Shown in pieces: positions 35,038 to 43,675 of a stretch of DNA of 64,000 bases. A program made the position numbers and the translations under genes. The DNA is from Desulfobacteraceae bacterium. Lineage in GTDB: Bacteria; Desulfobacterota; Desulfobacteria; Desulfobacterales; Desulfosarcinaceae. The notes under the pieces are model-generated. The model had not been told where the DNA came from, did not search any database, and saw only the letters and a program-made list of their open reading frames with translations. How positions within the stretch are numbered: the first letter of the stretch is position 1; each line of letters starts with the position of its first letter. The stretch covers positions 62,001-126,000 of the forward strand of contig JAAERL010001167.1 of assembly GCA_024230435.1 (NCBI GenBank), in the 5' to 3' direction.

Positions 35038-37461
35038 ATGACCAGCAACGGAAAACATAAAAAATTACCTGTAAGTGCGCAAGAGATTCAAAAATCAGCA
35101 AAATGGCTGATTTTAGGCGCCGTTGCAATAGTGTTTGCCTCCCTGCTCTATCCCAGCTTGCTCATCAAGGAAAAAAACTACAACTTGGGTGATATTTCCG
35201 GCAAAGATATCAAAGCCAGCCTGGATTTTTTCATCGAAGATCACGCCGCCACACTAAAAAGCCGCAAACAAGCTGTGGATCAGGTTCTGACTGTTTATGA
35301 CTATGATCCCCGGATCAGTCAAAAACTCCTTGTCAAAATAAGAAACGCCTTTTCTGAAACGCGCAAAAAAACAGAACAGGCCAAGGACCGGAAAAGCGCT
35401 ATCCCAAATGAGATCCAGGCCAGCCGGGCCAAAGTCGATCGTGAAGCCATGGCCCCGGCCCAGAAAGGCGGCCTGCTTACCTACAAGGATCCGTTTGAAA
35501 CCCACCTTGGCGTATCCATCAGCGAAGGTGCTTTCAACTTGCTGATCAAAGAGCAATTTTCAACCTATATCGCCAATACGATCAGCTCAATTGTGGACGA
35601 AATCCAGACAAACGGCATTGTGGCGAACAAAGAGGTACTGCTCAAAGAGCTGGAACGCGGAATCATCTTGCGTGATGTCTCCGATAAAACCGAAACTGCA
35701 ATCCTCTCGCTGCGTCAATATCATGGCCCGGACCAGGCTAAAACCATGGTTAGAATTGTGGGCGAACCACTGGTAAAAAACTTGAACTACAACTTGGTCA
35801 ACCTGATTGTTGACATAGCCCAACGCATGCTGCAGCCCAACATTACGCTGAACCGCAATGAAACCGAAGAACGCAAAAAAAAGACGTTAAAAACTATCAA
35901 ACCGGTAATGTATCAGATCAAAGCAGGTGAAATGATCCTCAGGGAAGGTGAAAGGGTCAATCAAGTCCAATTGCTCAAGCTCCAATCCATGAGAGAAAAA
36001 GAGCAGACACAAGAAAAAAACATTCCGTTTTCAGGAATAGGGGCTGCCCTGCTATTATCCATTTTTCTTATCTGCAGCTATACTATCTATCTTAACCAGC
36101 CTCACTATGCCGAACTGAAACAAAGCCGGCACCTTCTGTTTATGGGTCTTACACTGATCATGGTATTTTTCTTTGTAAAAATGGCAAGCGTGATCTCCAC
36201 CGGGTTGTCGCTGCGATCGATTATCAACATACCCGAAGGCGCCATCATATACGCTGCGCCGGTAGCTGCGGGAGCTATGCTGATTTGCCTTTTCCTGGGT
36301 TTCAGAATCGCTGTTCCTTTTAGTTTAGCCACAGCCATCTGCGCGGCATTGCTGCTTGATCATCAACTGGAAACATTTCTTTTTTTCTCCATCAACAACT
36401 CCATGGCAGCCTATTGGATCACCCATTGCAGGGAAAGAACCCTGTTCATTAAAGCCGGAGCGAAACTGGGCCTGTTGAATATGGTAATCGTATCGTTTAT
36501 CTGCATCTACACAAGCGCATACGGCTGGAACAATCTTACATGGAGTCTGAGCTTCGCTTTCCTGGGCGGAGTCACCAGCGCCTTTGTAGTCCTTGGCCTG
36601 GCGCCCCTTGTGGAATTGGTATTTCGCTATACAACCGATATTACCCTGATGGAGCTGTCCAACCTGGATCGTCCCATCCTTCGCCGCTTAATGCTCGAGG
36701 CTCCAGGCACCTATCACCATAGCGTGGTTGTAGGCTCCCTGGTCGAAGCGGCTGCCACGGAAATCGGGGCAAAACCCCTTCTGGCAAAAGTTTGCGGCTA
36801 CTATCACGACATCGGAAAAGTAAAAAAGCCCCTGTATTTCATTGAGAACCAAATCGCCGGCCACAACAAACATGACAAACTTGCACCGTCGATGTCCAGC
36901 CTGATCCTAATAGCCCATGTAAAGGATGGTGTGGAAATCGCCAAAAAGCATAAACTCGGCCAATCCATTATTGACACCATCCAGCAACACCACGGAACCA
37001 GCCTCATTCATTATTTTTACGAAAAAGCCAAACAGCTCAGAGGTGAAGACACCGTAAAAATAGAAGACTTCAGCTATCACGGCCCCAAGCCCCAAACCAA
37101 GGAAGCAGGGCTGGTGATGCTTGCCGATGTGGTCGAGGCCGCCTCCCGAACCCTTGACAATCCGACACCGGCTCGCATACAAGGCATGGTCCAGCACTTG
37201 ATTAACAAAGTGTTTTCGGATGGCCAGCTTGACAATTGCGAATTAACGCTCAAAGATCTGCACAGCATTGCCAAGAGTTTTAATAAAATTTTATATGGCA
37301 TTCATCATCATCGTATAGAATATACTGAATCGCCTTCAAAAGAAGATGGAAAAAGTAAAAATGCCGGTACTGATAGACAATCAACAATCAAATCAGCCCA
37401 TAAAGACCCAACTCATTCAAAAGAAAGCCCAAGCCGTCTTAAGCGCCTTGGACTGTCCTGA
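35038..37461 (+). CDS. pgpH: 7TM-HD cyclic-di-AMP phosphodiesterase-like protein
   Basis: 807 residues. One N-terminal membrane helix, a ~270-residue extracytoplasmic 7TMR-HDED domain, a cluster of seven helices (about 340-540), then a cytosolic HD domain with HHSVVVGSLVEAA (about 561) and YYHDIGKVKKP (about 582-592), and a disordered tail. In Firmicutes this architecture is PgpH, which hydrolyses c-di-AMP. The ATG is 3 bp after the phoH stop, and the 3' end overlaps ybeY by about 100 nt. Confidence 0.88.
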   Translation: MTSNGKHKKLPVSAQEIQKSAKWLILGAVAIVFASLLYPSLLIKEKNYNLGDISGKDIKASLDFFIEDHAATLKSRKQAVDQVLTVYDYDPRISQKLLVKIRNAFSETRKKTEQAKDRKSAIPNEIQASRAKVDREAMAPAQKGGLLTYKDPFETHLGVSISEGAFNLLIKEQFSTYIANTISSIVDEIQTNGIVANKEVLLKELERGIILRDVSDKTETAILSLRQYHGPDQAKTMVRIVGEPLVKNLNYNLVNLIVDIAQRMLQPNITLNRNETEERKKKTLKTIKPVMYQIKAGEMILREGERVNQVQLLKLQSMREKEQTQEKNIPFSGIGAALLLSIFLICSYTIYLNQPHYAELKQSRHLLFMGLTLIMVFFFVKMASVISTGLSLRSIINIPEGAIIYAAPVAAGAMLICLFLGFRIAVPFSLATAICAALLLDHQLETFLFFSINNSMAAYWITHCRERTLFIKAGAKLGLLNMVIVSFICIYTSAYGWNNLTWSLSFAFLGGVTSAFVVLGLAPLVELVFRYTTDITLMELSNLDRPILRRLMLEAPGTYHHSVVVGSLVEAAATEIGAKPLLAKVCGYYHDIGKVKKPLYFIENQIAGHNKHDKLAPSMSSLILIAHVKDGVEIAKKHKLGQSIIDTIQQHHGTSLIHYFYEKAKQLRGEDTVKIEDFSYHGPKPQTKEAGLVMLADVVEAASRTLDNPTPARIQGMVQHLINKVFSDGQLDNCELTLKDLHSIAKSFNKILYGIHHHRIEYTESPSKEDGKSKNAGTDRQSTIKSAHKDPTHSKESPSRLKRLGLS

Positions 37462-37807
37462 CGCCGAATTATCCCTTGTATTTGTAGATGATGACCGGAT
37501 AGCACATCTGAATGAAACCTATCTCAATCACCGGGGCCCCACAAATGTGATTTCATTTCCCATGCAGGAAGGCGACTTTTCCGGCATCAATCCCCATATC
37601 CTTGGCGATGTGGTCATTTCAATGGATACCTGCGCCCGTGAAGGCAAAGCGGCAGGGTTGTCCACCCAGCTCCGCCTGGACCAGCTTATAGTCCATGGCA
37701 TTTTGCACTTGTTCGGCTATGACCATATCAATGATGAAGAACAAGCCCGTGTGATGGAAAAAAAGAGTGATGAAATGATGGCATTATTAAAAAATGTAAA
37801 TTCCTGA
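37361..37807 (+). CDS. ybeY: Endoribonuclease YbeY
   Basis: 148 residues from ATG 37361; an in-frame ATG at 37346 would add five residues. The zinc motif HGILHLFGYDH (about 111-121) is intact, as is the upstream RGPTNVISFP block. It acts in 16S rRNA 3'-end maturation and ribosome quality control. The long overlap with pgpH implies translational coupling. Confidence 0.92.
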   Translation: MPVLIDNQQSNQPIKTQLIQKKAQAVLSALDCPDAELSLVFVDDDRIAHLNETYLNHRGPTNVISFPMQEGDFSGINPHILGDVVISMDTCAREGKAAGLSTQLRLDQLIVHGILHLFGYDHINDEEQARVMEKKSDEMMALLKNVNS

Positions 37808-37856
37808 ACTCATAAAAATTTCCCATAAGCCCCACATATCATCCTTAGGAGAAAAT

Positions 37857-38576
37857 ATGCCCAATCTTACCATACAGCTCGACTACGTAGCCGGGCTCAG
37901 GCAAAGCATGCAACTATCCGAACCAGAGCCTGTCGCAGCAGCCATATTGGCCGAACTCGGAGGCGCAGATGGTATTGCCATTCATATTTCCCAAGAACAG
38001 CGAAAAAGCCTTGAACGCGATGCGCGTTTGCTGCGCGAAACCGTTAAAAGCCGATTAATATTACATATGATGCCCAGCCTTGAAAACATCGGCATTGCAG
38101 TTGATATCAAACCGGAAAGGGTGATACTGATCTGCGAAGAGCAAGAAGAAAAGCACGAGGGCAACGGCTTTGATCTGTCAATACATAGTAAGGTGATTTT
38201 TGAAACCATCGACACGTTGCAATTAAAGGGCATCAGTGCCGGAATATGCATCCCGGCAGATGCTGAACAGGTAAAAATGGCCCATCAATTAAGAGCCAAC
38301 TGGATACACATTCATGCCGGTAACCTCAGGGCGGCAACATCGGCTGCGACCCAAAGACAGCAATGGGATAAAATTATCGATACCATAAAAATGGCGCATA
38401 AGCTCAGACTGGAAATCGCCATCGGCTATGGTTTGAATAACCACTTGATTAAACTTTTCAAGGGAGTAAACGAAATCGGCGAATTCAGTATGGGAAGAGC
38501 CTTAATTGCAAAAGCCTTACTCATCGGCATGGAAAATGCCGTTCGCGAAACGGCCGGCCTGATAAAAAATTGGTGA
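37857..38576 (+). CDS. Divergent PdxJ homologue lacking catalytic residues
   Basis: 239 residues that align end to end with pyridoxine 5'-phosphate synthase PdxJ and share its backbone (LDYVAGLRQS, GADGIAIH, KAHELRANWIHIHAG-like, MGRALIAKALLIGMENAVRE). However key positions differ: the catalytic Glu of NLEMA is His70, the Glu of IEIHTG is His151, the His of AGHGL is Tyr191, and the HLRED motif reads HISQE (His43 kept). It sits in the usual pdxJ-nnr-tsaE order, but acpS is absent. It may be inactive or do other chemistry; calling it PdxJ would be unsafe. Confidence 0.75.
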   Translation: MPNLTIQLDYVAGLRQSMQLSEPEPVAAAILAELGGADGIAIHISQEQRKSLERDARLLRETVKSRLILHMMPSLENIGIAVDIKPERVILICEEQEEKHEGNGFDLSIHSKVIFETIDTLQLKGISAGICIPADAEQVKMAHQLRANWIHIHAGNLRAATSAATQRQQWDKIIDTIKMAHKLRLEIAIGYGLNNHLIKLFKGVNEIGEFSMGRALIAKALLIGMENAVRETAGLIKNW

Positions 38577-38648
38577 AAATGTATAAAGATCATTTGGAAA
38601 CAGGAAAATTTACTTATTTCGCCGATGAGCGTTCGCAAAGGAAATCTT

Positions 38649-40277
38649 ATGATTATCGTAACAGCTTCTGAAATGCAGGCCATGGATCACCAAACAATCC
38701 GGGACTATGGCATCCCTGGCCGGGTATTGATGGAAAACGCGGGCCGGGGGGCGACACGCACCTTTTTACACCATGTATACCAAAACTGCCGGGGCGCAGT
38801 TGGCATCCTGGCCGGACGCGGCAACAACGGCGGTGACGGTTTCGTTATCGCCCGCTACCTCGCCCAAAAAGGCATTGATGTAAGCGTGTACCTTCTTTGC
38901 CAAAAAGAGCGTGTTCAGGGCGACGCCAAGGCCAACCTAAATTTGTTGCCGGCTTTAAACGTCCGTGTTGCCGAAATCTGCCAGGAGCAGGATTTTAATC
39001 GCCATATCAGCCAGATGCGCCACAAAAGCTGCTGGGTTGACGCAGTGCTTGGAACCGGGCTTAAATCGGATGTAACCGGCTTGTACAGGCAAGCTCTGGA
39101 ATTTCTAAATGACCAAAAACGCCCGGTGCTGGCCGTAGACATCCCCTCCGGTTTAAATGCCGATACAGGGCAAGCCTGTGGAGTCTGCGTTCGTGCAACA
39201 GCAACTGCCACCTTTGGATTTGCCAAAATCGGCCACGTGGTTTATCCGGGAGCCCAATTTTGCGGAACATTAGACGTTATCGATATCGGAATACCACCGT
39301 TTATCGCGGAAAAAGTCAATGCCCGCCAGCGGTTGATTACCCCTGACAAAATCGTGCCCGCCCTACAGCCTCGCGATCCCCAGACTCATAAGGGCAATAC
39401 CGGCCATGCGTTGATCATTGCCGGGTCAGAGGGCAAAACCGGCGCGGCTGTTATGACCGCCAACGCAGCCCTCAAAGCTGGCGCCGGACTGGTTAGCCTG
39501 GCAGTGCCGCAATGCCTTAACCAAGGCATCGAAGCTCGGCTCACCGAGGCCATGACCATCGCCTTGCCCGATGAAGGAAAAACCTATCCGGGTATTACCG
39601 CGATGCCGCGTATCAAGCAGGAAGCTTCAGGTAAAACCTGCCTGGCATTAGGTCCGGGTATCGGTACCGGCAAGACTACCTGCAAGCTTGTTGAGCAAAT
39701 CATCCGGCAAATAGATCTGCCGCTGGTCATTGACGCAGATGGCCTGAATTGTCTGGCGCAAACGCCCGAACGCGCACAAGGCCCGCACGATTGCATTGAT
39801 CAATGTTCACTAACGAGCCTGAAAGAGCGCAAAGCACCGGCCGTACTTACCCCGCATCCCGGTGAAATGGCGCGCCTGACCGGCTATTCAACAACTCGCA
39901 TCCAATCTGACAGAGCCGGCATCGCACGCGAATTTGCAATCACACACAATGTCATTTTGGTTCTCAAAGGCGCTCGGACCATTGTTGCCGAACCGGACGG
40001 AACCATCTGGATCAACCCCACCGGCAACCCTGCAATGGCCAGCGGCGGAATGGGTGACGTTTTGACCGGAATTATTGCCGGACTGATTACCCAGGGCGTT
40101 TCACCTTCACAGGGCGCCAGGGCAGGCGTCTATTTGCACGGTCTTGCGGCGGACAAGCTGAACAAAAAAGCGCCATGGGGCTACCTGGCAACGGAAGTGA
40201 TTCAAACACTGCCCGAGGCCCTTAATGCAACGTTAAAAGCGTCAGGGCCTGTTATACTCAATCAACCCGTGCTTTAG
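38649..40277 (+). CDS. nnr: Bifunctional NAD(P)H-hydrate epimerase / dehydratase
   Basis: 542 residues from ATG 38649 (AAAGGAAA upstream; an ATG eight codons earlier is less likely). The N-terminal YjeF epimerase domain (GIPGRVLMENAGRGA, GRGNNGGDGF, DIPSGLNADTG) is fused to a C-terminal ribokinase-fold dehydratase (HKGNTGHALIIAGSEGKTGA, LTPHPGEMARL, NPTGNPAMASGGMGDVLTG). It repairs damaged hydrated NADH/NADPH. It belongs to the same forward operon. Confidence 0.95.
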   Translation: MIIVTASEMQAMDHQTIRDYGIPGRVLMENAGRGATRTFLHHVYQNCRGAVGILAGRGNNGGDGFVIARYLAQKGIDVSVYLLCQKERVQGDAKANLNLLPALNVRVAEICQEQDFNRHISQMRHKSCWVDAVLGTGLKSDVTGLYRQALEFLNDQKRPVLAVDIPSGLNADTGQACGVCVRATATATFGFAKIGHVVYPGAQFCGTLDVIDIGIPPFIAEKVNARQRLITPDKIVPALQPRDPQTHKGNTGHALIIAGSEGKTGAAVMTANAALKAGAGLVSLAVPQCLNQGIEARLTEAMTIALPDEGKTYPGITAMPRIKQEASGKTCLALGPGIGTGKTTCKLVEQIIRQIDLPLVIDADGLNCLAQTPERAQGPHDCIDQCSLTSLKERKAPAVLTPHPGEMARLTGYSTTRIQSDRAGIAREFAITHNVILVLKGARTIVAEPDGTIWINPTGNPAMASGGMGDVLTGIIAGLITQGVSPSQGARAGVYLHGLAADKLNKKAPWGYLATEVIQTLPEALNATLKASGPVILNQPVL

Positions 40278-40372
40278 ACGATTTGCTGTCAAAGGATAAA
40301 CCCTATGGCGCGGAATTTTTTTCCGCCAATCTCCTTAATGTAAATCCAGACACTTATACAGGTACATGCATA

Positions 40373-40882
40373 ATGGCAATCAACACCAAATTGATTACGA
40401 CATCAACTGCATCACAGACAAAATACCTTGGAAAATGTTTAGGCGCTTGCCTCAAATCAGGCTTGCTTATCCGGTTAAACGGCGGCCTCGGATCAGGGAA
40501 AACATGCTTTGTTCAAGGCCTGGCCCAAGGTTTGGAAGTTCCGGCCGGATATGACATCACCAGCCCGACGTATACGCTGGTCCATGAATATCCGGCAAGA
40601 TTGCCGATGTTTCACATCGATCTTTACCGGCTGGAATCATCTCTGGACGCCGAAGCTATAGGTCTTTGGGAAATTTTAACATATAACGCCGTCATCGCGG
40701 TTGAATGGGCCGGCCGGCTCGATGATGCCGACTGGCCCCCCGGCAATTTGTGTATCAACATAAAAATCCTTGATGACCAATTACGCCGTATAGAGCTATT
40801 TGGTTATGGACATCACATAAACACTTTGATAAATGATAGTGTTGCTCGGTACGAATCAAAATATCCTAATCCTTTGAAATGA
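40373..40882 (+). CDS. tsaE: tRNA threonylcarbamoyladenosine biosynthesis ATPase
   Basis: 169 residues from ATG 40373 (AGGT ten bases upstream; the frame is open 30 codons further upstream but that part is unlike the family). Walker A GGLGSGKTCFVQGLA (about 38-52), then SPTYTLVHEYP and FHIDLYRL are typical of TsaE, which with TsaB and TsaD makes t6A37 in tRNA. It ends 9 bp before lysC. Confidence 0.93.
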   Translation: MAINTKLITTSTASQTKYLGKCLGACLKSGLLIRLNGGLGSGKTCFVQGLAQGLEVPAGYDITSPTYTLVHEYPARLPMFHIDLYRLESSLDAEAIGLWEILTYNAVIAVEWAGRLDDADWPPGNLCINIKILDDQLRRIELFGYGHHINTLINDSVARYESKYPNPLK

Positions 40883-40891
40883 GAGGAATAA

Positions 40892-42112
40892 ATGGCACTA
40901 ATTGTTCAAAAATTCGGTGGCACCTCAGTTGCGGATATTGATCGAATTCGCAATGTCGCCAATCGGGTGGCGCAAACGTCCGATCAAGGCAACTCGGTGG
41001 TCGTAATTTTATCCGCTATGGCCGGGGTTACGGACAAGCTGATATCGTTGGCGAATCAAGCTTCTGAAAATCCCGACAAACGCGAGATGGACGTCTTGCT
41101 GGCAACCGGAGAACAAACCACATCCGCACTGCTGGCAATGATGCTCAAACAAATGGGATACAAGGCCCAATCCATGCTCGGACACCAGGCACAGGTAATG
41201 ACCGATTCTGATTACGGCAACGCCCGGATCATTGATATCGGCGCCAGCCGCGTTCGAAAGCTGATAGAAAAAGATACCATCGTCGTGGTAGCCGGATTTC
41301 AAGGCGAAGATACAAAGGGCAACATCACCACCTTAGGACGAGGCGGCTCGGACACGTCAGCCGTGGCCATTGCGGCAGCTCTCAAAGCGGATACATGTGA
41401 AATCTACACAGACGTTAACGGCATTTACACTGCCGATCCGAATATATGCCCAAAAGCGCGCAAGCTAAAAATGATTTCCTATGATGAAATGCTGAACATG
41501 GCCAGTCTGGGAGCTAAAGTTCTTCAAATCCGATCTGTGGGCTTTGCAAAAAAATACAATATACCGGTTCATGTTCGCTCATCGTTTAATGAGGAGGAAG
41601 GCACAATGGTTGTTAGTGAAGATTCGGCAATGGAACAACTGGTCGTCTCGGGTGTAACCCTGGATAAAGACCAAGCCCGTATAACCCTTACCAAGGTACC
41701 GGACCAGCCGGGCATTGCTGCAAAGGTATTCTCCCCAATTGCTGAAAACAACATCTTAGTCGATATGATTATCCAAAATACAAATATAGCCGGTCATACC
41801 GACATCACCTTTACGGTTCCAAAGGCCGATTACAAACGAACCATGAAACTGACGGAACAAATTGTTAAGCAAACAGGCGCTCAAGAAGCATTGGGCGACA
41901 TCAACATCGCCAAGGTTTCAGTTATCGGCGTAGGAATGAAAAACCATTCAGGTGTTGCATCCGTTATGTTCAACACCCTTGCACGGGATAATATCAACAT
42001 CTTGATGATCACCACTTCCGAAATCCGAATTTCCTGTACCGTAGAAGAAAAATACGCCGAATTGGCCGTAAGAGTACTTCATACGGCATTTGGCCTGGAC
42101 ACTGAAGAATAA
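40892..42112 (+). CDS. lysC: Aspartate kinase
   Basis: 406 residues. [13 protein letters not shown] opens the kinase domain; [16 protein letters not shown] and [10 protein letters not shown] are catalytic/substrate segments. Two C-terminal ACT domains (about 265-400) imply feedback control by lysine and/or threonine. It makes aspartyl phosphate for Lys, Thr, Met and diaminopimelate. GAGAGGAA precedes the ATG. A miniature element has inserted 4 bp after its stop, between gene and terminator. Confidence 0.96.
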   Translation: MALIVQKFGGTSVADIDRIRNVANRVAQTSDQGNSVVVILSAMAGVTDKLISLANQASENPDKREMDVLLATGEQTTSALLAMMLKQMGYKAQSMLGHQAQVMTDSDYGNARIIDIGASRVRKLIEKDTIVVVAGFQGEDTKGNITTLGRGGSDTSAVAIAAALKADTCEIYTDVNGIYTADPNICPKARKLKMISYDEMLNMASLGAKVLQIRSVGFAKKYNIPVHVRSSFNEEEGTMVVSEDSAMEQLVVSGVTLDKDQARITLTKVPDQPGIAAKVFSPIAENNILVDMIIQNTNIAGHTDITFTVPKADYKRTMKLTEQIVKQTGAQEALGDINIAKVSVIGVGMKNHSGVASVMFNTLARDNINILMITTSEIRISCTVEEKYAELAVRVLHTAFGLDTEE

Positions 42113-42116
42113 TTAA

Positions 42117-42273
42117 GGCGATTTGTGTTAAATAATATACCATCTCGCATGTCTTTTTTCCCGTCTTTCGTGTTACGCCAAAGTCCGAATACATTAAGTA
42201 TGCAAACTTTGGCATGCCTTGAAGACGAAAAAAAATCCTGCCCAATATGGTATATTCTTTTCCGCCAGTCGCC
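42117..42273 (-). mobile_element. Miniature inverted-repeat element, copy 3 (157 bp)
   Basis: Starts GGCGATTTGTGTTAAATAAT and ends TTTTCCGCCAGTCGCC, with TAA on each side (42114-42116, 42274-42276). It lies between the lysC stop and the lysC terminator and so is presumably transcribed as a 3' untranslated hairpin. Confidence 0.87.
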
Positions 42274-42278
42274 TAAGC

Positions 42279-42310
42279 AAAAAGGAAACCGGCTGTCCGG
42301 TTTCCTTTTT
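42279..42310 (+). terminator. Strong rho-independent terminator after lysC
   Basis: AAAAAGGAAACCGG (42279-42292) and CCGGTTTCCTTTTT (42297-42310) form a perfect 14-bp stem with a CTGT tetraloop and built-in T-run. It is symmetrical, so it may also stop reverse transcription from the island genes. Confidence 0.9.
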
Positions 42311-42327
42311 CTGCAACGAATGCACTC

Positions 42328-42429
42328 GTGAAACTTCCCCACTACACACCAGATCAGCTTCAACTCATTGCCTTGATCGGAATCATTTTTCTTGTAACCG
42401 CCATCTGGCGTTATTTTTCAATGCACTAG
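42328..42429 (+). CDS. Candidate 33-residue single-helix membrane peptide
   Basis: From GTG 42328 to TAG 42427-42429: a short polar start (KLPHYTPDQ), one hydrophobic helix (LIALIGIIFLVTAIW) and a basic end. The composition looks like a real small membrane protein, but it follows a strong terminator, lacks a clear ribosome site, and its end overlaps a reverse-strand gene by 12 bp. Confidence 0.25.
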   Translation: MKLPHYTPDQLQLIALIGIIFLVTAIWRYFSMH

Positions 42430-42627
42430 CCCCGCCACTGTGAATCCCAATTTCTTGGAGGCTGCAAATTCATCGAAACCAAAGAGCCCCAATAAAGCGC
42501 CAGAACAAGGCCTTTTACCGGATTTATGAACCTTGGATATCTTGCCGAACCGCGAGCTTAGAGCTTTATCAAATAATTGCTCGTATTCTCTGCATTGTTC
42601 AACTATTGTTGGAGTACTTTTAAACAT
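42418..42627 (-). CDS. Small protein coupled to the OTU-like gene
   Basis: 69 residues. Its ATG overlaps the last codons of the preceding gene (GGTCATGTTTAA), a typical coupled start. I do not recognise it. The C-terminal half reads SGALLGLFGFDEFAASKKLGF, suggesting a short amphipathic or hydrophobic patch; the N-terminal half is helical and charged. It is the third gene in the reverse-strand effector-like cluster. Confidence 0.45.
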   Translation of the reverse strand: MFKSTPTIVEQCREYEQLFDKALSSRFGKISKVHKSGKRPCSGALLGLFGFDEFAASKKLGFTVAGLVH

Positions 42628-43666
42628 GACCGTACGCTTTTTGAATGTCTGTGATGTGACCTTTTGTATCGTCAGAATTTTCATTTTCCGTCCATTCATT
42701 CCATTGAATTTGCTGTGCATTTCCACCAACCGGACCCGGCCTGGTACCTTTTTCCAATATGGTAATACTATTTTTAGAAATCTGCGGAGAATCAATTTTG
42801 TTATTATATTCGAATCTTAATTTATATTTCAATAGCCGGTCCTCATCTTTTACCACATACTCTCCAATCGGCCGGCCATTTTCCCATTTTCCTTTTACTA
42901 TGACCGAGTGCTCATTCCGTTCGAGTACAAACGAACCCGCGGGATCATGCGCTTGATTATTTTCTGCCTGCCCTATATATACTCCCTTAGATGTTCCAAT
43001 TATTTTTTCTGCCACTAAATCGGGAAGTTGCTTAGATACAAAATAAGCTGCCTCTAGTCCTTCAAGTTCCTTGACTATTTTATTTCGAACCGTATTATTA
43101 TCCCCGCCGGGGAACGGGTTTCTCGTTTTACCATCAATGGAATTTCCGCGTATAGCATTTAGCAAACAATTATTTCCCTCTCCACTAGCCGTGGTCGTAT
43201 TTCCTGGGATATCTTCACCAGCTTTTTTATCATCATTTTTATCTTCTGGGTTAAAGGTGTCAAAATGAGTATGATCCTCATTGACAACAACCCAGTAGGG
43301 CCGCTCATTTTCGTTATTATCAGATCCATAAACTTGCTGAATTTTAAATTTTTTTCCTTCAGAACTTACTGAAGAATTTTTCTTGACAACAATGATTGGG
43401 GTGTTGATCATAACTGCTAATGGTTTTAACTCATGATCACCTAACATATCTCCATTTTTTACGCCATCAATATGCTTCTTTTTACGTTGTTCTGGAGTTT
43501 CGGATTTAGCTCTATTTGAAGTTTTCGGTTCAGTACTATTTGAAGATTTCAATCCATTATTATTCGATCCATTATTAATTGATCGGATATTAGAACCGAA
43601 AGTTCCCTCATTATTTTTTAATAATCGAGTTCGAGGGTGGATTTTTTGGTTATCTTGGTCCCCCAA
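42620..43666 (-). CDS. Protein with a circularly permuted OTU-like cysteine protease motif
   Basis: 348 residues from a TTG start 9 bp after the giant-protein stop (start uncertain). After a disordered Asn/Ser-rich first 60 residues, GDHELKPLAVMINTPIIVV and PYWVVVNEDHTHFDTF (His134) resemble the second half of OTU deubiquitinases; then GEGNNCLLNAI (Cys167) and DNNTVRNKIVKELE resemble the first half. The order His-then-Cys indicates a circular permutation, as known for some bacterial effector OTUs. A MORN-like GKWENGRPIGEYVV segment follows near 260. Role inferred: effector-type deubiquitinase or protease, untested. Confidence 0.5.
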   Translation of the reverse strand: MGDQDNQKIHPRTRLLKNNEGTFGSNIRSINNGSNNNGLKSSNSTEPKTSNRAKSETPEQRKKKHIDGVKNGDMLGDHELKPLAVMINTPIIVVKKNSSVSSEGKKFKIQQVYGSDNNENERPYWVVVNEDHTHFDTFNPEDKNDDKKAGEDIPGNTTTASGEGNNCLLNAIRGNSIDGKTRNPFPGGDNNTVRNKIVKELEGLEAAYFVSKQLPDLVAEKIIGTSKGVYIGQAENNQAHDPAGSFVLERNEHSVIVKGKWENGRPIGEYVVKDEDRLLKYKLRFEYNNKIDSPQISKNSITILEKGTRPGPVGGNAQQIQWNEWTENENSDDTKGHITDIQKAYGHV

Positions 43667-43675
43667 TTGAAAAAT

